Positions 15,682 to 26,118 of a stretch of DNA of 64,000 bases are shown in pieces; position 1 is the stretch's first letter; every line of letters starts with the position of its first letter. The notes below the pieces were generated by a model. That model was not told the DNA's origin and searched no databases. It saw nothing but the letters and a program-made list of their open reading frames with translations. A program made the translations under genes and the position numbers. The stretch comes from an endosymbiont of Bathymodiolus septemdierum str. Myojin knoll. Its GTDB lineage: Bacteria; Pseudomonadota; Gammaproteobacteria; PS1; Pseudothioglobaceae. The stretch is from NCBI RefSeq assembly GCF_001547755.1, contig NZ_AP013042.1, positions 744,001 through 808,000 on the forward strand. The letters are read 5' to 3'.

Positions 15682-15987
15682 TTAATTAATGTATTGGAAA
15701 AATCCTGCTTTTTGTGCTTCGCGCTTTGTGCCATCGCAGCCGTATTTTTTAGCGGTGTTATAAGTAGAAATTGCAAACGGATGCTGCTCTAACACTGATA
15801 TTGGTGTTTTATCCATTTTAAATCGTTTTAATCCTTGATTCATTCTACGAGCACCCGCTGGATTGAGTCCTGCGCAATTTTCATTATAAAATTTTACCGC
15901 ACCAACAATTGCTAGCATTTCATTGGGTGATAGAGCGCTGACTGATAAACTTATTGTTAAAAATAAAGTGCTTAATGTTTTTTTCAT
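15682..15987 (-). CDS. Small exported protein of unknown function, 101 aa
   Basis: The product starts with a clear signal peptide (MKKTLSTLFLTISLSVSA), so the mature protein is about 83 residues in the periplasm or outside. Two cysteines (in NENCAGLNP and KYGCDGTK) could form a disulfide. The rest is helical and basic. I do not recognise a family. It is transcribed alone, converging with acpS. Confidence 0.65.
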   Translation of the reverse strand: MKKTLSTLFLTISLSVSALSPNEMLAIVGAVKFYNENCAGLNPAGARRMNQGLKRFKMDKTPISVLEQHPFAISTYNTAKKYGCDGTKREAQKAGFFQYIN

Positions 15988-16055
15988 TTTATAGAACTCT
16001 CTATCATCATTCCTTTTTCGCTTGGATTGAATCCTTCTAGAAATTTTGTATAGAT

Positions 16056-16952
16056 CTAACCTTTCAAATCAGTTCCATCAAAATTAACCTCAGACAAACT
16101 AGCTCCTGATAAATTTGTATTTTTCAAGTTTGATCCTTGAAAGTTAACTCTCTTTAATTCTCTATTTGATAGGTCTACACCTTGTAAATTAGCACCCTGA
16201 AAATTTATATCCATCAATATTTTTGGTAGAATAGCCCCTTGTAAATCAGAGTTTTGTAATTTTGCATCTTCTAAACTAGCTTGCTCAAATTTTACATTTT
16301 TTAAATTAACTCCTTGCAAATTAGCGTCATTGAATTTAATATCTTTAAATTGCTTTTGTGTGAATAGTTTAAATAGGTCTGATGTGCGCTTTTCAATCGT
16401 AAAGTCTTGTAAATCAAATATGCAGCCATTCAAATCAAGCTCTTCTGCTGTGTAGTTATTATCGTTAAACCATTTTAATATATGTTGAGCATAAGTTCTT
16501 CTTTCCCATTTATTGTTACCAAGATTTTTTTTTGAAAAACTTTTGAGTGCTTTAATAAAAGAAAGCTTTACATTTCTTTTATATTCAGGCACTTTTTCTG
16601 TTAAATCAATCAACCTTTGTGTTGCAATTTCACGACAAACGACCATATCATCAGTTAGCATTTTCAAAGCATCAAACAAGTCGTTTTGATGGATATTTTC
16701 ACGAGTATCATGAGTTCGAAAAAACCATAATAATGCACCAGTTGGCAAAGCCAACAACACAAAAAGCAGTGGTGTGGTTTCTGGTGCAACATTAGCATTT
16801 GTAATGAACTTATATAGGAGTGAGTGACAATATTTTGAAAGAATAACCCCTAATAAGCTACTTAAAGCTAAAGAAAAAAAGCGCCACTTTAGGATTATAG
16901 TTCTTATCATTTTAGTTTTTATAGAAATAGCTAGTATTTTTGATAATGACAT
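16056..16952 (-). CDS. Membrane-anchored pentapeptide-repeat protein
   Basis: The N-terminal part has two hydrophobic segments ([17 protein letters not shown] and [17 protein letters not shown]), then a helical linker, and the C-terminal 110 residues are A(D/N)LxX pentapeptide repeats such as [20 protein letters not shown] and [10 protein letters not shown], forming a right-handed quadrilateral helix. The role of such membrane-tethered repeats is unknown. The listed start overlaps ubiG by 22 bp; an ATG at 16910 ([12 protein letters not shown]) is an equally good start that avoids the overlap. Confidence 0.75.
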   Translation of the reverse strand: MSLSKILAISIKTKMIRTIILKWRFFSLALSSLLGVILSKYCHSLLYKFITNANVAPETTPLLFVLLALPTGALLWFFRTHDTRENIHQNDLFDALKMLTDDMVVCREIATQRLIDLTEKVPEYKRNVKLSFIKALKSFSKKNLGNNKWERRTYAQHILKWFNDNNYTAEELDLNGCIFDLQDFTIEKRTSDLFKLFTQKQFKDIKFNDANLQGVNLKNVKFEQASLEDAKLQNSDLQGAILPKILMDINFQGANLQGVDLSNRELKRVNFQGSNLKNTNLSGASLSEVNFDGTDLKG

Positions 16953-17632
16953 AGATAATTTACACTCACATCGTCTTCTAATTTATAGATCTTCGTAAAG
17001 AGATTGTAAGTCATGCCAATCATACTTTTTAGGGTTAAACCTGAATGTCTTGCCCATTCATCCATTTCACTGGGTTGGATAAATTTATCCCAGTCGTGAG
17101 TGCCTTTTGGTAACAATTTAAGGATATATTCTGCACCAACGATGGCGAATAGATACGATTTTGCATTACGATTTAGCGTTGAAAAGAATACTTGTCCACC
17201 AGGTTTGACGATTTCACTACAGGCTTTAATGATGGAGCTTGGGTCTGGAACATGCTCTAGCATTTCTAGACAAGTGACAATGTCATAAGTTTCCGCATTG
17301 TCTTTAGCGAAATCTTCTACGGGGATTTTTTGATAATCAATGTCTAAGCCTGATTCAAGTAAGTGCAATTTTGCCACTTCCAAACCTGCTTCTGCCATAT
17401 CAATACCTGTCACAATCGCGCCTTCAAGCGCTAATGCTTCCGCCAAAATACCGCCACCACAGCCAACATCAAGGATTTTCTTGCCTTTTAAACTGCCACC
17501 ACATTTTTCTTTAATGTAGTTGAGGCGTAGAGGATTAATGTCATGCAGAGGTTTAAATTCAGAATTCTTATCCCACCAGCGAGATGCCAAATCGGAAAAC
17601 TTTTCAACTTCGTTTAAGTCTACATTGCTCAT
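16931..17632 (-). CDS. ubiG: Bifunctional ubiquinone O-methyltransferase UbiG
   Basis: UbiG carries out both O-methylations in ubiquinone synthesis using SAM. The 233-aa protein shows the family N-terminus [20 protein letters not shown], motif [16 protein letters not shown], and the later [13 protein letters not shown] and [12 protein letters not shown] blocks. Length is normal. Its ATG overlaps the bcp stop by 4 bp, so the two are co-translated. Confidence 0.95.
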   Translation of the reverse strand: MSNVDLNEVEKFSDLASRWWDKNSEFKPLHDINPLRLNYIKEKCGGSLKGKKILDVGCGGGILAEALALEGAIVTGIDMAEAGLEVAKLHLLESGLDIDYQKIPVEDFAKDNAETYDIVTCLEMLEHVPDPSSIIKACSEIVKPGGQVFFSTLNRNAKSYLFAIVGAEYILKLLPKGTHDWDKFIQPSEMDEWARHSGLTLKSMIGMTYNLFTKIYKLEDDVSVNYLCHYQKY

Positions 17633-18078
17633 AGCGTTTTTACGAATGCCAAAACTTCGTCAACATGACCTTTAACTTTGACCTTGTCCCAAGATTTTAA
17701 AACATTACCGTTAGCATCGATCACAAAAGTAGAGCGCACAATGCCCATATATTCCTTGCCCATAAATTTCTTCAATTGCCAAACGCCAAAGGCTTCGCAC
17801 AATTCACCTTCGGTATCAGCAATCAACTCAAACGGAAATTCTTGCTTGGCTTTGAATTTTTCATGTTTGGCTAAATCGTCTTTTGACACGCCGTAAATAA
17901 CGCTATTGGCATCAACAAATGCTTGGTGATTGTCTCTAAAATCTTGCCCCTCAGTGGTGCAACCTGGGGTGGCATCTTTTGGGTAGAAATATAAAACAAT
18001 GTTGCGCCCCTGGGTATCGGGAATATTGACTGTTAAATCGCTGGTAGCGACACAGGTAATTGGTTGAACTTTATCCAT
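17629..18078 (-). CDS. bcp: Peroxiredoxin Bcp
   Basis: The 149-aa protein is a thiol peroxidase of the Bcp/PrxQ group. The peroxidatic cysteine lies in [19 protein letters not shown]. The position five residues later, where many Bcp proteins have a resolving cysteine, is not a cysteine here, so it may work as a 1-Cys enzyme. It is divergent from lepA with a 45-bp gap and coupled to ubiG. Confidence 0.93.
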   Translation of the reverse strand: MDKVQPITCVATSDLTVNIPDTQGRNIVLYFYPKDATPGCTTEGQDFRDNHQAFVDANSVIYGVSKDDLAKHEKFKAKQEFPFELIADTEGELCEAFGVWQLKKFMGKEYMGIVRSTFVIDANGNVLKSWDKVKVKGHVDEVLAFVKTL

Positions 18079-18123
18079 GACTGTATAATACCTAAAACTT
18101 AAAATCCTTATTTTATCACTTGC

Positions 18124-19911
18124 ATGAAAAACATTCGTAACTTTTCAATTATTGCCCATATTGATCATGGTAAATCTACCATTGCTGATCGTTTTATTCA
18201 GTTTTGTGGCGGTTTGAGTGACAGAGAAATGTCAGCACAGGTGTTAGATTCAATGGATATTGAAAAAGAACGCGGCATTACCATTAAATCACAAAGTGTC
18301 ACTTTAGATTACAAGGCTAAAAATGGTGAAATTTATCAGCTTAACTTTATTGATACGCCAGGTCATGTAGATTTTTCGTATGAAGTTTCTCGTTCACTTT
18401 CTGCCTGTGAGGGTGCCTTATTAATCGTCGATGCATCGCAAGGTGTAGAGGCGCAAACGGTTGCCAACTGTTATACTGCACTGGAGCAAGGTTTAGAGGT
18501 GCTACCCGTCTTAAATAAGATTGATTTACCTGCAGCAGACCCTGATCGTGTGGCTGATGAAATTGAAGATGTGATTGGTGTTGAAGCCACAGAAGCTGTG
18601 CATGTAAGTGCTAAATCGGGTATTGGCATCGAAGATACGCTAGAGCAAATCGTAGAAAAAATTCCCGCACCAGAAGGCGACCTTGATGCGCCGATTAAGG
18701 CGTTAATTATTGATTCTTGGTTTGATAATTATCTCGGCGTTGTCTCTCTCATTCGTGTAATTGATGGAGAGATTAAGTCCAAAGATAAGATTAAAATTTT
18801 CTCAAATGGGCAAGAGCATCTGGTTGACGAAGTCGGTGTTTTTACCCCAAAGCGCCTGAAAACCGATAGCCTAAAAGCAGGTGAAGTTGGCTTTATGATT
18901 GCCAATGTTAAAAATATCGATGGTGCGCCTGTTGGCGATACGATTACCAGTATTAAACACCCTGCCAGCGAACCCTTAGAAGGCTTTAAACCCGTGCAAC
19001 CTCGTGTGTTTGCTGGTTTGTTTCCAATCTCAGGTGAAGACTATGAGAAGTTCCGTGATGCTCTGGCAAAATTGCGCTTAAATGATGCGGCGCTGCAATA
19101 TGAACCTGAAAACTCTGATGCCCTAGGTTTTGGTTTTAGGATTGGCTTTTTAGGCTTGTTGCACATGGAAATCGTGCAAGAGCGATTAGAGCGCGAATAT
19201 GATTTAGATTTAATTACCACAGCACCAACCGTCGTTTATGAAATTTTAGACACCAAAGGTAATCTGATGCGCGTTGATAGTCCATCAAAAATGCCAGAAA
19301 ATCAATTCATTGCAGAATTCAGAGAGCCAATTATTACGGCTAATATCTTAGTAACCAATGAATTTGTCGGCAATGTTATTACCCTTTGTATGGAGAAACG
19401 CGGCGTACAAAAAAGCTTAACCTATATGGGAAAACAGGTGCAAATGGTGTATGAATTACCCCTTAACGAAGTTGTATTAGATTTCTTTGATCGCTTAAAA
19501 TCTGTCTCCCGTGGCTTTGCTTCAATGGATTATAAATTTGAACGATACCAAGTTTCTGACTTAATTCGTTTGGATATTATGATTAACCAAGAGCCCGTTG
19601 ATGCACTTGCACTCATTATTCACCGTGAAGATTCCGCACGCAAGGGTAAAGAAATTGCCGATAAGATGAAAGAACTGGTACCAAGGCAAATGTTTGATGT
19701 TGCCATTCAGGCTTGCATCGGAGTAAAAATTATTGCCCGAACCAATGTCAAAGCCTTGCGTAAAAATGTTACCGCAAAATGTTACGGTGGCGATGTCTCG
19801 CGAAAGCGTAAATTATTGGATAAGCAAAAGAAAGGTAAAAAGCGTATGCGTAGTGTTGGTAGAGTGGACATTCCACAAGAGGCATTTTTAGCTGTTTTAC
19901 ATATTGACTAG
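18124..19911 (+). CDS. lepA: Elongation factor 4 (LepA)
   Basis: LepA is a ribosome-bound translational GTPase that helps back-translocation and 30S assembly. The 595-aa protein has G1 AHIDHGKST, the switch block [12 protein letters not shown]3 DTPGHVDF and G4 NKIDLP, and the LepA-specific C-terminal domain ending [14 protein letters not shown]. Length is standard. lepB, its usual operon partner, is not next to it. It converges with the following gene, overlapping by 4 bp. Confidence 0.97.
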   Translation: MKNIRNFSIIAHIDHGKSTIADRFIQFCGGLSDREMSAQVLDSMDIEKERGITIKSQSVTLDYKAKNGEIYQLNFIDTPGHVDFSYEVSRSLSACEGALLIVDASQGVEAQTVANCYTALEQGLEVLPVLNKIDLPAADPDRVADEIEDVIGVEATEAVHVSAKSGIGIEDTLEQIVEKIPAPEGDLDAPIKALIIDSWFDNYLGVVSLIRVIDGEIKSKDKIKIFSNGQEHLVDEVGVFTPKRLKTDSLKAGEVGFMIANVKNIDGAPVGDTITSIKHPASEPLEGFKPVQPRVFAGLFPISGEDYEKFRDALAKLRLNDAALQYEPENSDALGFGFRIGFLGLLHMEIVQERLEREYDLDLITTAPTVVYEILDTKGNLMRVDSPSKMPENQFIAEFREPIITANILVTNEFVGNVITLCMEKRGVQKSLTYMGKQVQMVYELPLNEVVLDFFDRLKSVSRGFASMDYKFERYQVSDLIRLDIMINQEPVDALALIIHREDSARKGKEIADKMKELVPRQMFDVAIQACIGVKIIARTNVKALRKNVTAKCYGGDVSRKRKLLDKQKKGKKRMRSVGRVDIPQEAFLAVLHID

Positions 19912-20708
19912 CTCAATAAACGCTCTAAAACAAACTTAGAGCCATAGTAGGCAACCAATAAAATCCCAAAACCGACCTGCGTGGTGATAATGGCTTGCTT
20001 GCCACGCCAACCAAAAACCTTTCTACCGAAAACCAGTACAGCAAATACAATCCAAGCAATAAGTGAAAGCACAGTTTTGTGTACCAAATGTTGGGAAAAT
20101 ATGTCGTCAATAAAGATAAAACCAGTGACAAGGGATAGAGTAAGCAAGTAAAAGCCAATTCTGATGTTTTGAAACAGTAGGGCTTCCATGGTTTGCAAGG
20201 GCGGTAATTTATTAATAAATCCATTAATGTTATTCGTATGTAGATGTCGTTCCTGTATCTTTAATAATATTGACTGACATACGGCTAACGCCAATAGGGC
20301 GTAGGCAGTGATGGATAAAAATACATGCGAAGCAATGCTAAGAGAGATGGTTTTGACGGCAGGGGTAGCATCGGGAAATAGGATATTGAAAACTAATAAC
20401 AATGCGACCAATGGATAAACCAAGATACCAAGTGCATGCACAGGTTTTGAAATTGAAGATAAAAATAATAAAATGGCAACCACCCAAGCGATGAAAGAGG
20501 CGCTATTAGCAAAGCCAAAAAATACACCGCCGCTTGTTGCCCAAAAACTTGTAAAGGTTAAAGCGTGAGCGATAACGGCATAACTAATAAGCAAAAAGAC
20601 ACTTTTTTGATGGCGATGTTGTGGGTTGTTTTTAGTAAAAAATTGCATTAATAACAGTGTGGCAATTAAATAAGCGGCAACTGCAGAATAAGATAAAAAC
20701 ATAATCAA
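19908..20708 (-). CDS. CcsA/YpjD-type cytochrome c assembly membrane protein
   Basis: The 266-aa product is almost entirely membrane-embedded with about eight hydrophobic segments. The spacing and the segments [32 protein letters not shown] and [15 protein letters not shown] resemble the YpjD/CcsA group of heme-handling proteins, with His residues at membrane edges. In gammaproteobacteria this gene is normally next to ffh, as here (divergent, 57-bp gap). The tryptophan-rich WWD motif is not obvious, so a role in heme delivery is inferred from context. Confidence 0.75.
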   Translation of the reverse strand: MIMFLSYSAVAAYLIATLLLMQFFTKNNPQHRHQKSVFLLISYAVIAHALTFTSFWATSGGVFFGFANSASFIAWVVAILLFLSSISKPVHALGILVYPLVALLLVFNILFPDATPAVKTISLSIASHVFLSITAYALLALAVCQSILLKIQERHLHTNNINGFINKLPPLQTMEALLFQNIRIGFYLLTLSLVTGFIFIDDIFSQHLVHKTVLSLIAWIVFAVLVFGRKVFGWRGKQAIITTQVGFGILLVAYYGSKFVLERLLS

Positions 20709-20765
20709 CTTGTTGAATGAATGTGAGACATTATAATATACACTTTATTTCTATGAATTATAAAA

Positions 20766-22184
20766 ATGTTTGATAATTTAACTCAGCGCCTATCCAATAG
20801 TTTTAAAGCCTTACGGGGTAAGAACAAACTCTCTGAATCCAATATTAAAGATGCCATCCGTGAGGTGCGTCGTGCCTTATTGGAAGCGGATGTCGCTCTT
20901 GAAGTCGTTAAGGTATTTCTTCATAAGGTTCAAGAAAAAGCATTAGGACTTAAGGTTGGTGAAGGTCTCAATCCATCGCAAGCCTTTATTAAGCTTATTG
21001 AACAAGAACTTACTGAAATTATCGGTGGTGAAAACAAAACCTTAGATTTAAGAGCGCAACCACCTGCAGTCGTTATGGTGGCGGGCTTGCAAGGTGCAGG
21101 TAAAACCACTTCCATTGCTAAATTAGCCCGCTATTTAAAAGAGCGCGAGAATAAAAAAGTATTGGTTGTTAGCGCTGATGTTTATCGTCCTGCGGCTATT
21201 CAGCAATTGGAAGTTTTGTCCAAACAAGTGGGTGTTGAATTTTTCCCATCCAGTATTAATGACAAACCAAAAGACATTGTTAACAGTGCTAAAAAACACG
21301 CACAAAAACAATTCTTCGATGTGCTTTTGGTGGACACCGCAGGTCGTTTACATATTGACAGCGAGATGATGATTGAGATTCAAGCTTTGCAAAAAGCTGT
21401 TAATCCGATTGAAACACTATTTGTGGTTGATTCAATGACAGGTCAAGATGCAGCGCATACTGCTAAAGCCTTTGCCGATGCATTGCCACTGACTGGTATT
21501 ATTCTCACTAAAACTGATGGTGATGCCAGGGGTGGCGCTGCCTTATCTGTTCGTTATATTACCGGTAAACCGATTAAGTTTTTAGGCGTTGGTGAAAAGG
21601 TTGATGCTTTAGAGCCGTTCCATCCAGATAGAATCGTGTCTCGCTTACTGGGTATGGGTGATGTAATGTCGTTGATTGAAGACATTGAGCAAAAAATTGA
21701 CCAGAAAAAAGCACAAAAATCTGCCAAAAAAATGGCAAAAGGTCAATTTGATTTAGAAGATATGCGTGAGCAATTATTGCAAATGGAACAAATGGGTGGC
21801 ATGGAAGCCTTAATGGAAAAAATGCCAGGTATGGGGCAAATCCCACAAAATGTTAAAAATCAAATGATGGGTGCTGTTGAAACCAAAAAAATGGTTGCTA
21901 TTATTAACTCAATGACCCCAAAAGAACGCACGCACAGTAAACTCGTCAAAGGTTCACGAAAAAATCGCATTGCCCGAGGCTCTGGCACTCAACCACAAGA
22001 CATTAACAAACTACTCAAGCAATTCGAGAAAATGCAAAAGCAAATGAAGAAAATGAGTGGTGGAAAAATGCAAAAAATGATGGCTAAAATGTCGGGGTTG
22101 CAAGGTGGCTCTGGTGGTGGAACACCAGACTTGTCAGCTATGAAACTACCTGGAATGGGTGGTGGAAATAAATTTCCTTTTTAA
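20766..22184 (+). CDS. ffh: Signal recognition particle protein Ffh
   Basis: Ffh binds signal sequences and 4.5S RNA and, with FtsY, targets ribosomes to the membrane. The 472-aa protein has an N domain, a G domain with GLQGAGKTTS, DTAGRLHID and TKTDGDARGG, and a methionine-rich M domain (from about residue 330) containing SRKNRIARGSG for RNA contact. The tail is long and Gly-Met rich. A hairpin terminator follows at 22185. Confidence 0.97.
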   Translation: MFDNLTQRLSNSFKALRGKNKLSESNIKDAIREVRRALLEADVALEVVKVFLHKVQEKALGLKVGEGLNPSQAFIKLIEQELTEIIGGENKTLDLRAQPPAVVMVAGLQGAGKTTSIAKLARYLKERENKKVLVVSADVYRPAAIQQLEVLSKQVGVEFFPSSINDKPKDIVNSAKKHAQKQFFDVLLVDTAGRLHIDSEMMIEIQALQKAVNPIETLFVVDSMTGQDAAHTAKAFADALPLTGIILTKTDGDARGGAALSVRYITGKPIKFLGVGEKVDALEPFHPDRIVSRLLGMGDVMSLIEDIEQKIDQKKAQKSAKKMAKGQFDLEDMREQLLQMEQMGGMEALMEKMPGMGQIPQNVKNQMMGAVETKKMVAIINSMTPKERTHSKLVKGSRKNRIARGSGTQPQDINKLLKQFEKMQKQMKKMSGGKMQKMMAKMSGLQGGSGGGTPDLSAMKLPGMGGGNKFPF

Positions 22185-22213
22185 TTTTTACACAGGTAAA
22201 GCCCGTGTAAAAA
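22185..22213. terminator. Bidirectional terminator between ffh and hisD
   Basis: TTTTTACAC (22185-22193) pairs with GTGTAAAAA (22205-22213) in the short gap between the convergent genes, giving a U-run on both strands after a short stem. Confidence 0.6.
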
Positions 22214-22236
22214 ATAAAATAGTCAAAATCTATTGA

Positions 22237-23529
22237 TTATTTAATACGATAACGAGCAGATTGAGCGTGAGCTTGCAATCCTTCGCCATCAGCAAGGGTT
22301 GCGGCGACTTCACCCAATAGAGTGGCACCTTCGTCAGATACCATAATTAAACTGGATTTCTTTTGAAAATCGTAAACACCCAACGGTGATGAGAAGCGTG
22401 CAGTACCTGAGGTAGGTAACACATGGTTAGGTCCCGCACAATAATCACCCAAAGATTCACAAGTGTTTCTACCCATAAAGATTGCGCCAGCGTGCTTAAT
22501 ATCATCAAGCATGGATTTTGGATTTTCAACGGAGAGTTCTAAATGCTCAGGGGCAATTTGATTTGAAAGTGTAATTGCCTCTGCTATATCTTTGGTTTGG
22601 ATTAAGGCGCCACGGTCTTTAAGGGCGGCGGCAATAATATCTTTCCTATTCATGGTTGGTAATAATTTTTTGATACTTGCTTCAACTTTTTTAATGAAAT
22701 CTGCGTCTGGACATAGCAAAATAGATTGCGCATCTTCATCGTGTTCAGCTTGTGAGAATAAGTCCATGGCAATCCAATCTGGATTTGTTTTACCATCGCA
22801 GATGATTAAAATTTCACTCGGACCAGCAATCATATCAATGCCAACTTGACCAAAGACGACGCGTTTAGCGGTGGCAACATAAATATTACCTGGTCCAACA
22901 ATCTTATCGACTCTTGGCACAGTTTCTGTGCCATAAGCAAGTGCTGCAATCGCTTGGGCACCACCAACGGTAAAGACGCGAGTGACACCTGAAATATAAG
23001 CAGCTGCCAATACTAATTGAACAATGACTCCATTCGGGGTTGGCACCACCATAATTAACTCTTCCACACCAGCTACTTTGGCAGGGATGGCGTTCATTAA
23101 TACCGAAGAAGGATAGGCGGCTTTACCACCAGGGACATACAAACCAACACGGTCAAGTGGGGTGATTTTTTGCCCTAACATTGTGCCATCATCATCGGTA
23201 TAAGTCCAAGTTTTTTGCACTTGTTTTTGGTGATAATTACGCACTCTATCGGCTGCAATGGTGAGTGCTTTTTTTTCTTTTTCATTTAAGGTTTCGTAGG
23301 CCTCTTTTAGTGCTGGCAGGTCAATGGTTAAATCTGCCATTGTATCGGCAGTAATACCATCAAATTTAACACTATAGTGAATTAATGCCGTATCGCCATT
23401 GCTTTTAATATCGGCAAGAATTTCATCAACCGTTTTTGCAATATCTGCATTAGAAACACTTTCCCAGGCCAATAATTTAGAGAGTTTTTCTTGAAAATTA
23501 GGTTGAGTGGAATTAAGATTGGTAATCAT
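22237..23529 (-). CDS. hisD: Histidinol dehydrogenase
   Basis: HisD oxidises histidinol to histidine in two NAD-dependent steps. The 430-aa protein shows [15 protein letters not shown], the signature block [17 protein letters not shown] followed by [14 protein letters not shown], and the zinc/catalytic His-Glu residues in [10 protein letters not shown] and IAPEHLEL. It is the last gene of the mlaC-murA-hisG-hisD group, and its ATG overlaps the hisG stop by 4 bp. No other his gene is in the window. Confidence 0.97.
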   Translation of the reverse strand: MITNLNSTQPNFQEKLSKLLAWESVSNADIAKTVDEILADIKSNGDTALIHYSVKFDGITADTMADLTIDLPALKEAYETLNEKEKKALTIAADRVRNYHQKQVQKTWTYTDDDGTMLGQKITPLDRVGLYVPGGKAAYPSSVLMNAIPAKVAGVEELIMVVPTPNGVIVQLVLAAAYISGVTRVFTVGGAQAIAALAYGTETVPRVDKIVGPGNIYVATAKRVVFGQVGIDMIAGPSEILIICDGKTNPDWIAMDLFSQAEHDEDAQSILLCPDADFIKKVEASIKKLLPTMNRKDIIAAALKDRGALIQTKDIAEAITLSNQIAPEHLELSVENPKSMLDDIKHAGAIFMGRNTCESLGDYCAGPNHVLPTSGTARFSSPLGVYDFQKKSSLIMVSDEGATLLGEVAATLADGEGLQAHAQSARYRIK

Positions 23530-24143
23530 AGATTTTTCTCAATGCTATCAATCCAGGATTTTATTTCTGCATTTTTGGTTTTGAATGACGCAGCATTCAC
23601 CACTAAACGAGAACTAATATCAATGATATGTTCAAGTGGTACTAAGCCGTTAGCCTTAAGTGTATTGCCTGTATCCACCAAGTCAACAATGCAATGCGCC
23701 AGACCCACTACAGGGGCAAGCTCCATCGCGCCATACAATTTGATGATTTCGATTTGTTGACCCTTAGCTTCAAAATAATGCTTAGCTGAATTGACATATT
23801 TGGTCGCAATTTTCAAAGTATCTTGCTCTAATTTCTTTTTCTCACTGGCAGCAACCATTAATTTGCATTTGGCAATACCTAAATCTAATAATTCCAATAA
23901 GCCATCGGCACCATGTTCAAGTAACACATCTTTGCCAGCAATGCCAAAATCTGCCGCACCATGCTGAACAAACACAGGTACATCAGTGGCACGAATAACA
24001 ATTACCTTGATATCGTCATTGTTAGTGTCAAGAATAAGTTTTCTAGAATTCAGCTCTTCATCGGCAATCTTTAACCCTGATTTTTCTAATAATGGTAAGG
24101 TTTGCTCAAGAATTCTACCTTTGGATAATGCGATTGTTAACAT
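23526..24143 (-). CDS. hisG: ATP phosphoribosyltransferase, short form
   Basis: HisG makes the first committed step of histidine synthesis from ATP and PRPP. The 205-aa length and absence of the C-terminal ACT-like regulatory domain mark it as the short form, which in other bacteria needs the HisRS-like partner HisZ for activity and feedback control. Motifs include [28 protein letters not shown] and the PRPP-binding [14 protein letters not shown]. hisZ is not in this window. Confidence 0.96.
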   Translation of the reverse strand: MLTIALSKGRILEQTLPLLEKSGLKIADEELNSRKLILDTNNDDIKVIVIRATDVPVFVQHGAADFGIAGKDVLLEHGADGLLELLDLGIAKCKLMVAASEKKKLEQDTLKIATKYVNSAKHYFEAKGQQIEIIKLYGAMELAPVVGLAHCIVDLVDTGNTLKANGLVPLEHIIDISSRLVVNAASFKTKNAEIKSWIDSIEKNL

Positions 24144-24151
24144 AGTTTTTT

Positions 24152-25411
24152 TTAGTCCTGTACTCGTTCAATATCAGCACCGAGTAATTTTAGTTTTTCT
24201 TCAATAGTTTCATAGCCACGATCAAGGTGATAAACGCGCTCAATAGTGGTCGTTCCTTTGGCTGCCAACCCTGCCAATACTAGTGATGCAGAAGCACGAA
24301 GGTCGGTTGCCATTAAATGTGCGCCCGTGAGTGATTTTACGCCTTTACAAACCACTGTGTTACCTTCTAAAGTTAGGTCGGCACCCATGCGTATAAGCTC
24401 AGGAATGTGCATAAAGCGGTTTTCAAAGATGTTTTCAGTAATAACACTATGGCCCTCTGCAATGGTATTTAATGCCGTAAATTGTGCCTGCATGTCGGTC
24501 GGGAAGTTTGGATAGGTACTGGTCTTAATATTCACAGCCTTTGGGCGTTTACCTTCCATATCCAATGTGATTGAATTTTTATCGGTTTTTATATTTGCAC
24601 CAATTTCAATCAGTTTTTCAAGTACCGCATGCATCACTTGTGGGTTGGTATTTTTAACAGTAACAGCCCCCCTTGTGATTGCAGCAGCCACCAAGTAAGT
24701 GGCAGATTCGATACGATCTGGACATACTGAGTATTGAATTCCATTTAAATTTTTTACCCCTTTAATGTTAAGGACCGAGGTACCTATGCCTGTGATTTTT
24801 GCCCCCATTTTATTCAAACATTGACACAGATCAGAAATTTCTGGTTCTTGAGCGGCATTACTGATTGTGGTCAGACCTTTGGCAAGTGTTGCTGCCATAA
24901 TGATATTTTCTGTGGCAGTTACAGAAATTTGTTCGAAGTGAATCTCTGTGCCAATTAATCCTTTTGTTTTTGCATAAATGTAGCCATTTCTAACTTCAAT
25001 ATTTGCCCCTAATTTTTCCAAGGCTTGCAAGTGAAGGTTAACAGGGCGAGTGCCAATCGCACAACCGCCCGGCAACGATACTTTGGCTTTGCCATACTTA
25101 GCGAGCATTGGGCCTAGCACTAAAATAGAAGCACGCATGGTTTTAACCAAGTCATAATCCGCTGTCAAGTTGGTGAGCGTTGAGGAATCTACAAATAACG
25201 AGGAATCAGACTCTAAAATCCATTCACTGCCCATACTGGACAACAACCTCAAAGTGGTAGATATGTCGCTAAGCTGCGGTGTGTTGTTTAGTGTGATAGG
25301 CGTATCTGCCAAGATAGAGGCAAATAAGATAGGTAAGGATGAGTTCTTTGAACCCGAAACTTTGAGCGTGCCTTTTAAGGGTTTTCCTCCTTGAATAACG
25401 AGTTTATACAT
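24152..25411 (-). CDS. murA: UDP-N-acetylglucosamine 1-carboxyvinyltransferase
   Basis: MurA transfers enolpyruvate to UDP-GlcNAc, the first step of peptidoglycan precursor synthesis and the fosfomycin target. The 419-aa protein has [12 protein letters not shown] at the N-terminus, the loop with the reactive cysteine in [12 protein letters not shown], and the C-terminal [19 protein letters not shown]. The genes mlaB and the BolA-like ibaG that usually separate mlaC from murA are missing here; only 3 bp lie between the two. Confidence 0.97.
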   Translation of the reverse strand: MYKLVIQGGKPLKGTLKVSGSKNSSLPILFASILADTPITLNNTPQLSDISTTLRLLSSMGSEWILESDSSLFVDSSTLTNLTADYDLVKTMRASILVLGPMLAKYGKAKVSLPGGCAIGTRPVNLHLQALEKLGANIEVRNGYIYAKTKGLIGTEIHFEQISVTATENIIMAATLAKGLTTISNAAQEPEISDLCQCLNKMGAKITGIGTSVLNIKGVKNLNGIQYSVCPDRIESATYLVAAAITRGAVTVKNTNPQVMHAVLEKLIEIGANIKTDKNSITLDMEGKRPKAVNIKTSTYPNFPTDMQAQFTALNTIAEGHSVITENIFENRFMHIPELIRMGADLTLEGNTVVCKGVKSLTGAHLMATDLRASASLVLAGLAAKGTTTIERVYHLDRGYETIEEKLKLLGADIERVQD

Positions 25412-25414
25412 AAC

Positions 25415-26068
25415 TTAGCCTTTTGCAAGTTTTTTGCTGATTTTTTCAATCAAACGCTCAAGCCCCTTGCGTTTAATGTAAGCGTTAAATTGTGCTTGGT
25501 AAGTCTTAATTATGCTGACACCTAAAAACCTGACATCGTAGATACGCCAACGATCTAAGTGAATCATATTTAAAGTAACCTTAAAAGGCTTTGGATTACC
25601 ATCAAAAGAAATCAGTAATTTAACAATTGCTTTATTATCTTTACGCTTAATATTAGGACTCACAGAAATATTAATACTCTCAAGTTGTTCATAAGCCCCT
25701 AGGTAGCCTGCATAATCCTTGATTAAACTCTGTGTAATGTAGCGTTGAAAAAGGTATTTCTGTTCTTTACTGAGGTTACTCCAATGATTTTTTAATGTTA
25801 GTTGAGTTGAATAATTTATCGCAAGATTGGGTAAAAATTTGATTTTAATTAGTGTTTTAACATTTTCATTATTGGCTCGATTTTGTTTTCTAAGTTCTTT
25901 AAGTGACGATAGTGCATTAACCATGATATTGAGCGCAGCTGCGCCTGGCGGGTTAATAATATCATTTAATTCCTTTGCATTTAATGGGGTGTTGCTTTCT
26001 GTCGCTAAAGATACATTGGCAGATAAAATAGACAATATAATGAGTAAAGTTTTTAATGTTCTTTTCAT
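25415..26068 (-). CDS. mlaC: MlaC-like phospholipid-binding periplasmic protein
   Basis: MlaC shuttles phospholipids between the outer-membrane MlaA complex and the inner-membrane MlaFEDB transporter. From the ATG chosen here the protein has a signal peptide (MKRTLKTLLIILSILSANVSLA) followed by an MlaC/Ttg2D fold with FLPNLAINYSTQLTL, LFQRYITQSLIKDYAGYL and the late WRIYDVRFLGVSIIKTY. A frame extending upstream to a TTG at 26125 would place extra residues before the signal peptide, so 26068 is preferred. Other mla genes are not in this window. Confidence 0.85.
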   Translation of the reverse strand: MKRTLKTLLIILSILSANVSLATESNTPLNAKELNDIINPPGAAALNIMVNALSSLKELRKQNRANNENVKTLIKIKFLPNLAINYSTQLTLKNHWSNLSKEQKYLFQRYITQSLIKDYAGYLGAYEQLESINISVSPNIKRKDNKAIVKLLISFDGNPKPFKVTLNMIHLDRWRIYDVRFLGVSIIKTYQAQFNAYIKRKGLERLIEKISKKLAKG

Positions 26069-26118
26069 TATGAAATTCACAGACAATAAAATTGTATTTA
26101 TTTTAACCTTTTGCACAG

